Assembly (NCBI GenBank): GCA_025991245.1
Contig: BQMJ01000055.1
Span: forward strand, 119,595-183,594
Length of the DNA stretch: 64,000 nt
Direction: 5' to 3'
Origin: Galdieria partita
Taxonomy: Eukaryota > Rhodophyta > Bangiophyceae > Galdieriales > Galdieriaceae
The notes under the pieces are model-generated. The model worked only from the letters and a program-made list of their open reading frames with translations. It was not told the DNA's origin and did not search any database. This document shows, in pieces, positions 53,340 through 64,000 of the stretch. How positions within the stretch are numbered: position 1 is the stretch's first letter; each line of letters starts with the position of its first letter. The translations under genes were made by a program, and so were the position numbers.

Positions 53340-56115
53340 AAAAGGAAAATACAATTGATAATAGCGAAGACAACGAATCTTGGAACTTAAACCTTATTAT
53401 TATGTATGCACTAAAGACAGCAGCGACCTTAATATGAAAAATCAATAAACAAAGAACGCTATCGCCACAATATAGTATCTATATGAAAAGACAAATTCAA
53501 CGAAAAAGTTACTATGTCACTAATGCATAAAAATTGAAAAAATTTTCAAAACTTGTGACAACATTAAAAAAAAAGAAAAGGATTTGAGCACTTCAGTTTC
53601 AGTTATATTACATTAGCATCAAGAAAAAATATTGAAGAGAAATTTATCGAATATATCAAAGGGGAAGAGGCAATTTTTACATTACTATTTTAACACTGCC
53701 TTTATACAGTTTATTAAAGGAACGATACAAAAAAGAATTTTAGAAAGAAGCCATAGAAAAAACCTTTAGAGAATACAAGCTGGAGAATATATTGAAGAAT
53801 TTTTACGTTCCACTTGTTCTTTACATCATCGGTACCATGAATCTGTTCTCGTCAGGAAAATATTTGTCGACCGTTTGAAACGAAGGAAAAAAAGTTGCAG
53901 TAATTTTCTCACAGAGAACAATTTCAATCCTTTTGGTAACAAAAGAATTCAGTAACTATATCACATTGAAATACAGAATAAAAAATACTTTTTTCTCATT
54001 TCAGTAAAAGTAGTAAAAAGAAGGGATAATCTTAAAGAACAACAATGAATACAGCACAAAACAAAGAAAGAAAAATGTTACATAGAGACAGATTGCTCTA
54101 GTCTTAAGCGCGAGCAATATACACAATCCAGTCGTCGCAACAGTACCTCCAAAAATGTTAATAAACAGAATCAAAGAGAATATTGTTATGACTAGCTGTT
54201 ACTTTCGGTCAACAGTTTCATTACGGCTAGTATATAGCTTCAACTTTGTCAAATTTTCATTCACATTAAAGTTTCAGTACCATATCGAATTATTTGTAGA
54301 GTGGTACAAGGGTTGTTTAGCTACCATAAGAACGAAAAAAGAATTTTAAAAAATTGCAGAGGGCCTCAATAATACCGAAATACAGCATAAAAAATTGCGA
54401 GAAAAAGTCAAAAACTATTAATTTACAATACAACTCTGACTATCGGGAACGAAGATGGCGGACCAAACGTCAGCTAGAAGGGTGCCATTTGAACGAGCCC
54501 CTTAAAATTTCAAAACACAAAAAAAAGCAGAAAATTGTCAGCTCCACTAAAAATTTAAACTAAACAAGGAATTTAAAAACTCACTTTAGTTTTCAATAAA
54601 AATAAAAGCTTAGGCAAAACGTAGTTGACTGGAAACCTCACTAGGTCACTAGCACAACAAACATAAAGAATAAAAAAAATACATAATCACTCTTTGACAA
54701 AAGACAGAAAAAGAAAATAGACATAAATAATTTACTCTGTACACTCCTACTTCGAGACTACTAGAGCGCAATGAATTGAAAAAGTAGGTATTGCATGGCT
54801 GAAAGCGACTAGCATTCTTTCCTTAATTAGGTTTTATTAGGCTTCATTAAGGCATAATTTCTAGTTAAATACACATAATTACCTAAGAGCTCAAATACTA
54901 TAGGAAGAAACTGACAGAGCAATCCAAGGTAAATTCATCCAATATCAGAAACGAAAAGGAGTTTTCACCAAATAGATTCAGCACAAATAAAACACACGGC
55001 AAATTATCAAAATATGAAAAAAATTATTAACTTACTGTGCTACTGATTCAATCAAGAACAAAGTTAATGATGCTAACAACAACAAAAAAGCCACCATGCA
55101 AGAAAAATGCTCACAATTTCGAAGAAGCTCACAATTTTCGAATTACTGCGAAGCAGCAGAGAATTTCCTTAACTCAAAATGACTTTAAATTGAAGAAGTA
55201 TCCTGAAATTTTCCCTAAATACCCGTAGTAAACAACAAATACAAACATACGCAGAAATAGTCCACACCGCAAGTCATTTGATCGCTGGCAAAACAAGTAG
55301 CACAGTTTGAGAATTAATTATCTTTACAAGACCAAAAGCAAAATTAAAGGTCTTGATACAACCAATACGCTCTCTTTCTCCAATGCATCGTGACAAACAA
55401 GAACCTGATAAATCTTCAAATACGAATGACCTAGTTCAGAACAATAACAATTTTTTTCAGGGTTAACTAATTTTTTTAATTTTATTACTGCTTTTAACAA
55501 AAGTCACATACTATAGAAAGAAACTAACAGGATAGAAAAAAGAACATTCATCCATCAAAACGGAGCAAAAAAATCCTTCATCTAATGAATACGGCTTCAC
55601 AAGAATAAGTAAAAAACAGTAAAAAAAAGCTTTAAGAAATGGCTCTGCAACCAAATCAATGCAAAACGACGGTTTTAAGGCAACAATCATCCCAAAAAAA
55701 TTTTCAATCAAGCAAACCGCTTCAAATTTAAAATCAACACAACACGGCATAGAAATGCCTAAACAAATGAAGGACAATCATTAGTTAAAAGCAAAATAAA
55801 AACTTATTCTTTTCGTTTCCAAGTATTCATGCAATATACCTCGAATACAAATATAAGGAAAGAAAATTCCACAAGAGAAGTCGCCAGGACGCCACCAAAC
55901 ACTCAGTAAAATTTGTGACTCAACTTATTATACTAGACTAAAAGCAAACTTAAGAGGCTTGATAGAATTAAGAAACTTTCGTTTGAAATGCAATTAAATG
56001 AAAGAATGCAGTAAATTGTAAAATATAAATAGGCTGGCAGAAGGGAGTGGGCATTTTTTCCTTATTTAGGATGTAGGTTTATTATTGGCTAGGGTTTATT
56101 GGGGTTTGACGTATC
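53340..56115. repeat. Subtelomeric repeat unit, copy A
   Basis: Shares ordered landmarks with copies B and C. Examples: ATGAAAAGACAAATTCAACG at ~53482, TAGTAAAAAGAAGGGA at ~54012, ACTAGAGCGCAATGAATTG at ~54760, ACAAATACAAACATACGCAG at ~55237, and GCCTGGCAGAA-like sequence at ~56030. Copy A is longer because of an extra segment of ~330 bp at about 54.12-54.45 kb. It has no gene and ends in degenerate telomere-like sequence. Confidence 0.75.
56084..56115 (+). repeat. Interstitial degenerate telomeric sequence at end of copy A
   Basis: Contains GGTTTATTATTGG, TAGGGTTTATTGGGG and related strings in the same orientation as the terminal telomere. Confidence 0.7.
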
Positions 56116-58127
56116 TCAGAGGACAATAGAAAAATTTTCTATTAAGATTTGATAATGGTTCTTTCAAGTATTTAATAAAGGAACAATACAAAGCGACTTT
56201 AAAAAGAAACCTTCGAATAAAAAGCCTTTGAAGAAATAGAATCTATAAAAAAGATTGAAGAAATTCCACATACTACTTGTTTTATTGAATAAGAATCTCT
56301 AATTGTTCTCATGGATGGAACTTAGTCGACAGTGAAAAGGGAAAGTAAAAAGCAGAGTCCATAGGACATGTTCAAAGAAACACCAATCATATTAGTCGGA
56401 AACAGTTCATTCAGTACGTATGTCAAATTGAAATACTCAAAAGAAATTTTATATATTTAAAGAGAAAACAAAAACAACAGGATGATTTCAAAGAACAAGA
56501 AAAAAATGCAACGAATTCATGGAAGAAAAGTGCTCTTGAGAGATATGTTTCTCTTCAAGCTGTCATTCAAAGCAAAGTCAGACTGTCATAAAGCATACAA
56601 TATTGAAGATGCTACAGACAAAAGTTGAACTTTCGTGGCTAGATTGCTAACGGTTCAATTCATTTGAGGCTTTTTTTATGGAAAAGGTGTGGCTTGCTTT
56701 GTCTTCATTATATATACCAACAGTATAATTCGTGTATAATATTATGCCAATCAACATAAGACAGAACAGAATGAATCCAGTTATTATAAGAAAGCAAAAA
56801 GAATATTTTCAAAAAAGAGGTGTCTGATAAAAGATAACACATAGTAAAAACCCACAGTTGCAAGAGTCTACTCTTCAAATCGCTGTCGCTTGTTAGCGTA
56901 TTGAAAACGATTTGGCAAAAGAAATCAAGGAAATACGATAGCTGTAAAAATTACCAGATTTAGATTTCGCAATATATCAAATTCAGAACCAAATTGCTCA
57001 GCTCCCCCCAAAAACTAAAAGATTAATAAAAATGAAAGAAATGGGACAATTGGATATCGTTTTCATGCAATGCAAATACAACTCTAGAATAGATTCCAAA
57101 ATATTTCAAAGGAAGAGTTATTTTGTCAGTCGAGGTAAATTAACAAAATCACAAAAAATCTTCAAGAATGCTATAACAATTTCACAATTAAGGGAATCAA
57201 TTTAATCCACCAATTTTCATTGATCTATGACATTGATTTACGGCGATGTACTGAATCTAGAAAAAACATGCCTCTTCGAAAACGGAAAGGAAACTTGTGT
57301 TTCCTTAGCCAAAAATATTTAACTATTTTTCTAAAATTGCCTACGTTTCAAGAAGATCGATAAAAATATTGCCACAAATAGAGTCCATAGAAAAAGAAAG
57401 AATTTAGAAAGGTCGGCGCCAGTGAAAAAATTGAAGAATTTTAATACATTATTTGTCCTTTATGGCATCAGTACTTCAGTTGTTCTCAGGAGTAACCAGT
57501 AGGTGACAATGCGAAATTTAGTACAAAAAATTAGAACAAGTCTGCATGTAATAAAAATTAATATATTCTCACCTCGAACAATTTAATACATAAAAGAAAT
57601 AGAACCTAGGAAAGCTTCATTACATATTCAATGGGTATAAGACAGAAAACACAGAAAAAAAGAGACAGTAGTACTAGAAGTAGAAGGAGCAAAGAAGTCA
57701 ACTTTCTAAAATGTAAACGAAGAGCCTAAACGACGATTGAATCTTCTCATTTAGTCATTCTTATAAAAAACCATTGAGCAAGAATCCAGGGCGTACGAAT
57801 ACACAAATGAAAAGCCAACAAAGTGATTCAGAATTTGACATTGTCGAGAATAGATAAATGGCGGCTCGAAAAGTTTACCAAAACACAAAGTTTTGCTTTC
57901 GAGAATCCAAGAATAGCATAAGCATTGTTTACTTTTTGCTAAATGTGTATACCGACACTATATTCCAAGTAATTCAACTCAAAGAATGAAGCAAGCAGTG
58001 TCTCAAGACCGTCAAAAAGAAGAAACGACTTACCAAATGGTTAAATTTTCAATAGCATTGCATCGTAGAATTCAATCAAGTGACCAAATAACAAAACTCA
58101 GAATTTTGCTACATAGAACAGATTTCT
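56116..58127. repeat. More diverged subtelomeric repeat segment between copies A and B
   Basis: No gene. Segments near 56.17-56.33 and 57.40-57.50 kb resemble the part of copy A around 53.70-53.87 kb (TTTAATAAAGGAACAATACAA; CTTGTTTTATTG; TGTTCTC). The rest is AT-rich and not obviously repeated. This appears to be an older, eroded set of the same family. Confidence 0.45.
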
Positions 58128-60600
58128 AAAGACGATTCTAATAAGGTAAGATTCAACCATGAAGGTCTTGGTGGAACGATCGAAACAAAAGCTTCAAAAC
58201 TATACAAATTGAAAGATTTTCATTACATATACGCTAAAGACAGCAACGGCCTTACAAAGAAAAATCAAAAAAGAAATATCATTATCTCTACCATATAGTA
58301 CTCATATGAAAAGACAAATTCAACGAAAAAGCTACTATGCCACTAATGCATAAAAACTTAAAAAATTTTCAAGCCCTGTGACAACAGTTAAAAAAAAGAA
58401 ATAGATTTCAATACTTCAGTTTCAGTTCTATTGCATTGGCATCATGAAAAAGTATTGAAGAGGAGTTTATGTCGAATATCAAAGGGGAATAGGCAGTTTT
58501 TGCATTATTAGGCCTACACTTGGTTTAGTAAAGGAACAACACAAATACCCATTTTACAAGGAAACAAGAGAGAATAAGGATTTAGAGAAATAAAAACTTG
58601 ACAAGATGTTGACGAATTTTTATGTTCCACTTGTTCCTGAAATCATCGATACCATGAACCTATTCTCGTGAGGCTGAAACCAAGTGAAACAAAAAAAAAT
58701 TGAAAAAAGTTACAGCAATCTGCTCACAGAGAAAAAAAATTACAATTCTTTTGATGAAAGGGAGTTCATTAACTATATCACATTGAAATAAAGAAGAAAA
58801 AGAAACTTGTTTTTCTCATTTGTAGAAAAGTAGTAAAAAGAAAGGACAATCCTTGAAAACAACGATAAAAACAGCAAAAGACAAAGAAATGAAAATGTTA
58901 ATAGTGACAGATTGCTCAATTGTTGCGACGAGTTGTTCGCGTACAATGCTGGAGCCTTAGACTAACGTCACCAGAAGGATACCATTAAAACGAACCACTC
59001 AAAATCTCAAAAGAATACAAAAGAAGCAGAAAAGTGTGAACTCCAAAAAATTTGAACTAAAAGAGGAATCTAAAAAATAACTCCAGTTTCAAATCCAATA
59101 AAAAATAGACAAATGCAACTGACAGGAAACCAAACTTGGTCAGTAGCCCAACAAGAATAAAAAAATAAAAAAAGTGACCATTCCTTCGCAAAGAACATCA
59201 ATAAGAAAACAGACATAAACAATTTACTCTGCCCACTCCTACTTTGAGATTACTAGAGCGCTACAAATTGAAAAACTAGGTATGCTCTGGCTAAAAACTA
59301 TAAGAATTTTTTCCTCGTTTTGGCTTTTTTAGGCCTTATTAGAGTATAATTTCAAGTTGAATCCTAAACGTTCAAATACTGTTAAAAGATATTAACAGGG
59401 TGAATCAAGGTAAATTCATCCAATATAAGAAACCAAAAAGATCTTACACCAAATAGATTCGGCACAAATACCGAACAAAGCAAAATATCATGATATGAAA
59501 AAACCCATTAATTTACTGTGCCACTTGGTCAAAGAAGAACGACGGTAATGATGCTAGTAACAACAAAAAGAAACCATTCAAGAAAAATGCTCACAATTTC
59601 GAATTACTGCGAAGCAACAGAGAAACCCCTTAACTTAAAAGGGCCTTGAACTAAAAATAGAATCCTAAAATTTTACCTAGGTATCCTTAGTAAACAACAA
59701 ATACAAACATACGCAGAAATAGCACACAAGGCAATTCATTTGATCTCTGGAAAAACAAGCAGCACACTTTGAGAATTCATTACTATCACCAGACTAAAAG
59801 CAAAAGTAAAGGTCTTGATGCAACCAATTTACTCTCTTTCTCTAATGCATTGTGATGACCAAGAACCTGATAAATTTTCAAATGCGGATGTTTTGGTACA
59901 GGGCAATGGGAGCTTCTTTATCAGGGTTTATCAAGTTTTATTGCTGTTTTTATCCAAAGTCACAAACTATAGAAAAATATTAACAGGATAAATAAAGGTA
60001 CATTCGTCCATTGTAAGAAAGCTCGAGTATCCTTTACACATCAAATAAGGCTTCAAAGAAAAACAAAGAAAACCGATATGTAATAAAAGCTTTAAAACTT
60101 GCTTTAGAACTTGGTCTATGAAAGACGACAATGTCAAAATGACAGTTACTACAAAAAAATTTCCATTTGAGCAAACCGCTTAAAATTTTCAATCAACACA
60201 AAACAACAGAAAAATGCCTAAACAAAAAAGGCGACCATTGATTACGAGTAAAATGTAAACAGTCTCTTTACGCTTGAAGCATTCTCGCTATAAAGCACAA
60301 AAAGAAACAAAACCAAAAAAAGCTCATAAAAGAAGTCACATCGTCATCGTTAGAATACTCATAAAAAATTTGGGACATAATCGATTCTACTAGAAGCAAG
60401 GATAAAAAGCTTGATAGAATTAAGGGGCTCGTCTAATGCATTCATAAAAAAAATTGAGTAACTTGCACAATATGTGTGGCCTGGCAGAAAGGAGCATGCA
60501 TTTTTTTGTCTTATTGAGGTTCTACTGAGGGTTTACTATAGGGTCTACTTATGGTGTACTATTAGGGTTTATTAGCGAATGTTAGGGAATATTAAGGTTA
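58128..60600. repeat. Subtelomeric repeat unit, copy B
   Basis: Begins AAAGACGATTCTAATAAGGT, as copy C does. Landmarks: ATGAAAAGACAAATTCAACG at ~58305, ACTAGAGCGCTACAAATTG at ~59255, ACAAATACAAACATACGCAG at ~59699, GCCTGGCAGAAAGGAGCATG at ~60480. It ends in telomere-like TATTAGGGTTTATTAG. Length ~2.5 kb, no gene. Confidence 0.8.
60528..60600 (+). repeat. Interstitial degenerate telomeric sequence at end of copy B
   Basis: Several GGGTTTA-type units with substitutions (GAGGGTTTACTATAGGG, ATTAGGGTTTATTAG, GTTAGGG), same orientation as the chromosome end. Confidence 0.75.
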
Positions 60601-60865
60601 ACCGAAAAGAGCCAATAACAAAAGTCACAACGCCATCTTTAAAATACGCATTAAAAATTTGCGACAAAACTGATTACATTAGAAGCAACGGTAAAAAGCA
60701 TTATAGAATAAAGCGGATCCTGGAATGCATACATGAAAAAAGAAATAATTAAATTGCAAAATGTGTGTAGCCTGGCCGAAGGAAGCATGCATTTTTCTTT
60801 CTTATTGAGATTTTACTGAGGTTTACTATACGGTCTCCTTATGGTTTACTATTAGGGTTTAATAA
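60601..60865. repeat. Short partial repeat: duplicate of the last ~260 bp of copy B
   Basis: Repeats 60.34-60.56 kb with substitutions: ATTAGAAGCAACGGTAAAAAG, GTGTGTAGCCTGGC, AGCATGCATTTTT and a terminal TATTAGGGTTTAATA. It shows that the ends of units duplicate on their own. Confidence 0.75.
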
Positions 60866-63295
60866 AGACGATTCTCATAAGGTTCAACTATGAAAGTCTT
60901 GGTAAAACGGTCGAAACAAAAGTTTCGAAACTATCCAAATCGGGAAGTTTTTCATTATATATGCACTGGAGATATCAACGAATTTAATAAGAAAAGGCAA
61001 TAAAGAAATATCATTATCGTTACCAAGTAATACCCATACAAACCTATATGAAAAGACAAATTTGCGAGAAACATTACTGTAGCATTATTGCATAAAAAAT
61101 TCAATAATTTTTAAAATTAATGGCAACACTAAAAAAAAAATTTCAGCATTTTAGTTTCAGTTGTATCATAATGGCATTATGAAAAGGTATTGAAGAGGCA
61201 TTTATGCAATATATCAAAGGGAAATAGGCAATCTTTGCATTATAAGGGCTACACTTGTATCCAAGGTTTATTAAAGAAACAATACAAATACCAATTTTAC
61301 GAGCAAACCATAGAATGAGAAATCAGAGAAATAGAAAGAAGAGGATATATTGAAGAATTTTCATATACCACATGTTGTTTACATCATCAATACATTGAAC
61401 CTGTTCTCGTGGGGTAGATATTTGTTGACCTTGTAAAACGAAGCGAAAAAGTTACAGCAAACTGCTCACAGAGAAAAAAAGATATAATGCTTTAGATGAA
61501 AGGGAGTTCATTTGCTATATCACAATGAAATACAGAAGAAAAAATCTTTTTTTTCTCATTTATAGAAAAATACTAAAAAGAAGGGACATCCATTGAATCC
61601 AATAACGAAAACAACAAAAAAACAAAGAGAGGAAAATGTTAATTGTGAAAGATTGCTCAACTGTTGCAACGACTTCTTCGCGTACATTGCTCGTTTTTTA
61701 GACTAACGTAGCCAGAAGAGTACCATTTAAACGAAAGACTTGAAATCTCAAAACAATGCAAAAGAAGCAGAAAATTTGTGAACTTCAAAAAATCTGAACT
61801 AAACGAGGAATGTAACAAGTAACTCTAGTTTCGAATCAAAAAAAGCTTAAACAAAATGCAGCTGACAGGAAACCAAACTAGGTCAATAGCGCAACGAGCA
61901 TAAAAAATAAAACAAACGTAATAATTCTTTGGCAAAAAGCATAAATAAGAAACTAGACATAAACAATTTACACTGCACACTCCTATTTTGAGACAACTAG
62001 AGCGCAATGTATTGAAAGACTAGGCATGTCCTGGCTAAAAGCAATAAGAATTTTTCCTAATTTTGGTTTTCTAGGCTTCATTAGGGTATAATTTCTAGTT
62101 AAATAAGCATATTTAACAAAACTTTCAAATACAATTGGAAGATATTAACAGGGTGCTTCAAGGTAAATTCATCCAATATCAGAAACCAAAAGGATCTTAC
62201 ACCAAATAGATTTGGCACAATTATCAGACAAAGCAAAAAAAATAATGTGAAAATCAAATATAAATTTACTGTTCCACAAGGTCAATCAAGAATGTCGGTA
62301 ATAATGCAAATGACAACAAAAAAGGAGCTACTTAAGAAAAATGTTCACAATTTCTAAATGCCTCACAAATTCAAATTATTGCAAAGCAGCAGAGAAATGC
62401 TTCAACTCAAAAGAGCTTTGAATTAAAAATACCATCTTAAAATTTTCCTTAAATTTCCAGGTCTTCCCTTAATGAACAACAAATACAAACATAAAAAAAC
62501 TGGCTCACAAGGCGAGTCTTTTTATCACTAGCAAAACAAGAAGCACCATTTAAGATTGACTAATTTTAGGAGACTAATAGCAAAAGTAAAGGTCTTCATA
62601 GAAAAACATCGCCTTTTTCTTTAACAAATCAATATGACATAGACAGTGATAATTGTTCAAATGCGGATGGTCTGATACAGGGCAATAGGAACTCTTTTTA
62701 TCAGGTTCAATTAAGTTTTATTAAGGTTTAGTACTGTTTTAACCCAAGGTCATATGCTATAGAAAAATATAAACAGGATAAATAGAGGAACATTCATGCA
62801 TTGTAAGAAAACTCGAGGATTCTCTATAGAATATATATAGCCTTAACTAAGAACAAAAAAAAATGTAATAAAAGCTTTAATAATTTGCTTTACAACTTGG
62901 ACAATAAAAAAGAAGGCAAAAAGGATAAAATCAACCAAAAAAGTTTTAAATAGAAACAAACCGGTTAAAATTTTAAATCAGCGCAGCACACCATAAAAAC
63001 AGCTAAGCATAATTAATTCGCGATAACATGTAAACAATTTTTTTGGATTCTAAGTGTTCCCGAAATCAATCTCAAATCCACAAGCAAAAAAAAGAACTAA
63101 CCAAAAGTCGTACGGCCATTAGAAAAGCCTTTATAAAAACTTGCGGCTTAATAAATTATATTAGAAGCAAGCGTAAAACGATTGATAGAATTGAAGGACT
63201 TTCTTCTCTGATGCATTCATGAAAAAAAAGCAGTGAACTTTAAAATACACGTAGCCTGACAGAAAAAATATGCATTTTTCTTTCTTATTCAGGCT
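60861..63295. repeat. Subtelomeric repeat unit, copy C, adjacent to the telomere
   Basis: Begins ATAAAGACGATTCTCATAAGG and carries the same landmarks as copy B in the same order: ATGAAAAGACAAATTTGCG at ~61048, ACTAGAGCGCAATGTATTG at ~61995, AACAACAAATACAAACAT at ~62475, GTAGCCTGACAGAAAAAATA at ~63250. It then passes directly into the telomere array. No gene; the longest open frame (60 codons at 61.8-62.0 kb) has no features. Confidence 0.8.
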
Positions 63296-64000
63296 TTACT
63301 GAGGTTTTACTGAGGTTGTACTAGGTTCTATTAGGGTTTATTAGGTTCTATTAAGGTTTATTAAGGTTTATTAAGGTTTATTAGGGTTTATTAGGGTTTA
63401 TTAGGGTTTATTAGGGTTTATTTAGGGTTTATTAGGGTTTATTAGGGTTTATTAGGGTTTATTAGGGTTTATTAGGGTTTATTAGGGTTTATTAGGGTTT
63501 ATTAGGGTTTATTAGGGTTTATTTAGGGTTTATTAGGGTTTATTTAGGGTTTATTAGGGTTTATTAGGGTTTATTTAGGGTTTATTTAGGGTTTATTAGG
63601 GTTTATTAGGGTTTATTAGGGTTATTAGGGTTTATTTAGGGTTTATTAGGGTTTATTTAGGGTTTATTAGGGTTTATTAGGGTTTATTAGGGTTTATTAG
63701 GGTTTATTAGGGTTTATTAGGGTTTATTAGGGTTTATTTGGGTTTATTAGGGTTTATTAGGGTTTATTAGGGTTTATTAGGGTTTATTAGGGTTTATTTA
63801 GGGTTTATTTAGGGTTTATTAGGGTTTATTTAGGGTTTATTTAGGGTTTATTAGGGTTTATTTAGGGTTTATTTAGGGTTTATTTAGGGTTTATTTAGGG
63901 TTTATTTAGGGTTTATTTAGGGTTTATTTAGGGTTTATTAGGGTTTATTTAGGGTTTATTTAGGGTTTATTAGGGTTTATTAGGGTTTATTTAGGGTTTA
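63296..64000 (+). repeat. Terminal telomere array
   Basis: Continuous tandem repeats to the window end. The unit alternates between TTTATTAGGG (10 nt) and TTTATTTAGGG (11 nt), with rare variants such as TTATTAGGG and one TTTATTTGGG. The first ~45 bases are degenerate (GAGGTTTTACTGAGGTTG). The G-rich strand reads 5' to 3' towards the right, as expected for a right-hand chromosome end. Confidence 0.97.

Noticed and set aside
61825-62007. 60-codon minus-strand ORF near the telomere
   Set aside because: It lies in repeat unit C and is not preserved in units A and B.

Overview
The window is nuclear DNA from a compact eukaryotic genome and runs into a chromosome end. Genes are packed a few to a few hundred bases apart. 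Introns are mostly 39-85 nt, bounded by GT(A/G)...AG with occasional GC-AG. The last ~700 bases are a G-rich telomere array read outward (TTTATTAGGG / TTTATTTAGGG). Short introns, tight packing, an LpxD gene and archaeal-looking cargo fit a unicellular red alga of the Cyanidiophyceae, most likely Galdieria or a relative. That assignment is inference; no marker settles it.

Core, 1-23.8 kb: conserved housekeeping genes. In order: C-terminus of a DCAF7/LWD-type WD40 protein, dolichol kinase, a DDT/WHIM chromatin protein, condensin CAP-D2, APC13, mitoribosomal mS37, a six-repeat Myb protein, XPD helicase, LpxD, an anchored cytochrome b5, IPP isomerase, an unrecognised 375-aa protein, a DUF1348 protein, LENG1-like, a TUG/ASPSCR1 UBX protein, guanine/guanosine deaminase, and a ZFC3H1/Red1-like zinc-finger protein. 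Most were assembled here by hand from several short exons. Neighbours often lie 8-40 bp apart, and two divergent pairs have start codons only 10 and 25 bp apart.

Transition, 23.8-26 kb: coding density collapses. The one clear feature is a lone 5S rRNA gene at 25.86 kb.

Subtelomeric accessory block I, 26-41 kb: a cluster of ~700-aa P-loop NTPase-nuclease genes resembling the Crinkler/RHS (CR) class. Two intact type-I copies lie tail to tail and share a near-identical internal patch that suggests gene conversion. There is one intact type-II copy and at least two decayed copies, one of each type. These proteins probably form a recombining, birth-and-death family at the chromosome end.

Accessory block II, 45.6-53.1 kb: an integrated element with a Crypton-like tyrosine recombinase, an overlapping GCR1_C-type DNA-binding ORF, several small membrane proteins, and one large beta-rich protein with archaeal-style LamG/DUF2341 repeats. 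Most cargo ORFs carry in-frame stops (TAA, TAG and TGA) and frameshifts, while the recombinase is open.

Chromosome end, 53-64 kb: no genes. There are three diverged copies of a ~2.3-2.8 kb subtelomeric unit plus partial copies. Each ends in degenerate telomere-like sequence, and the terminal telomere follows.
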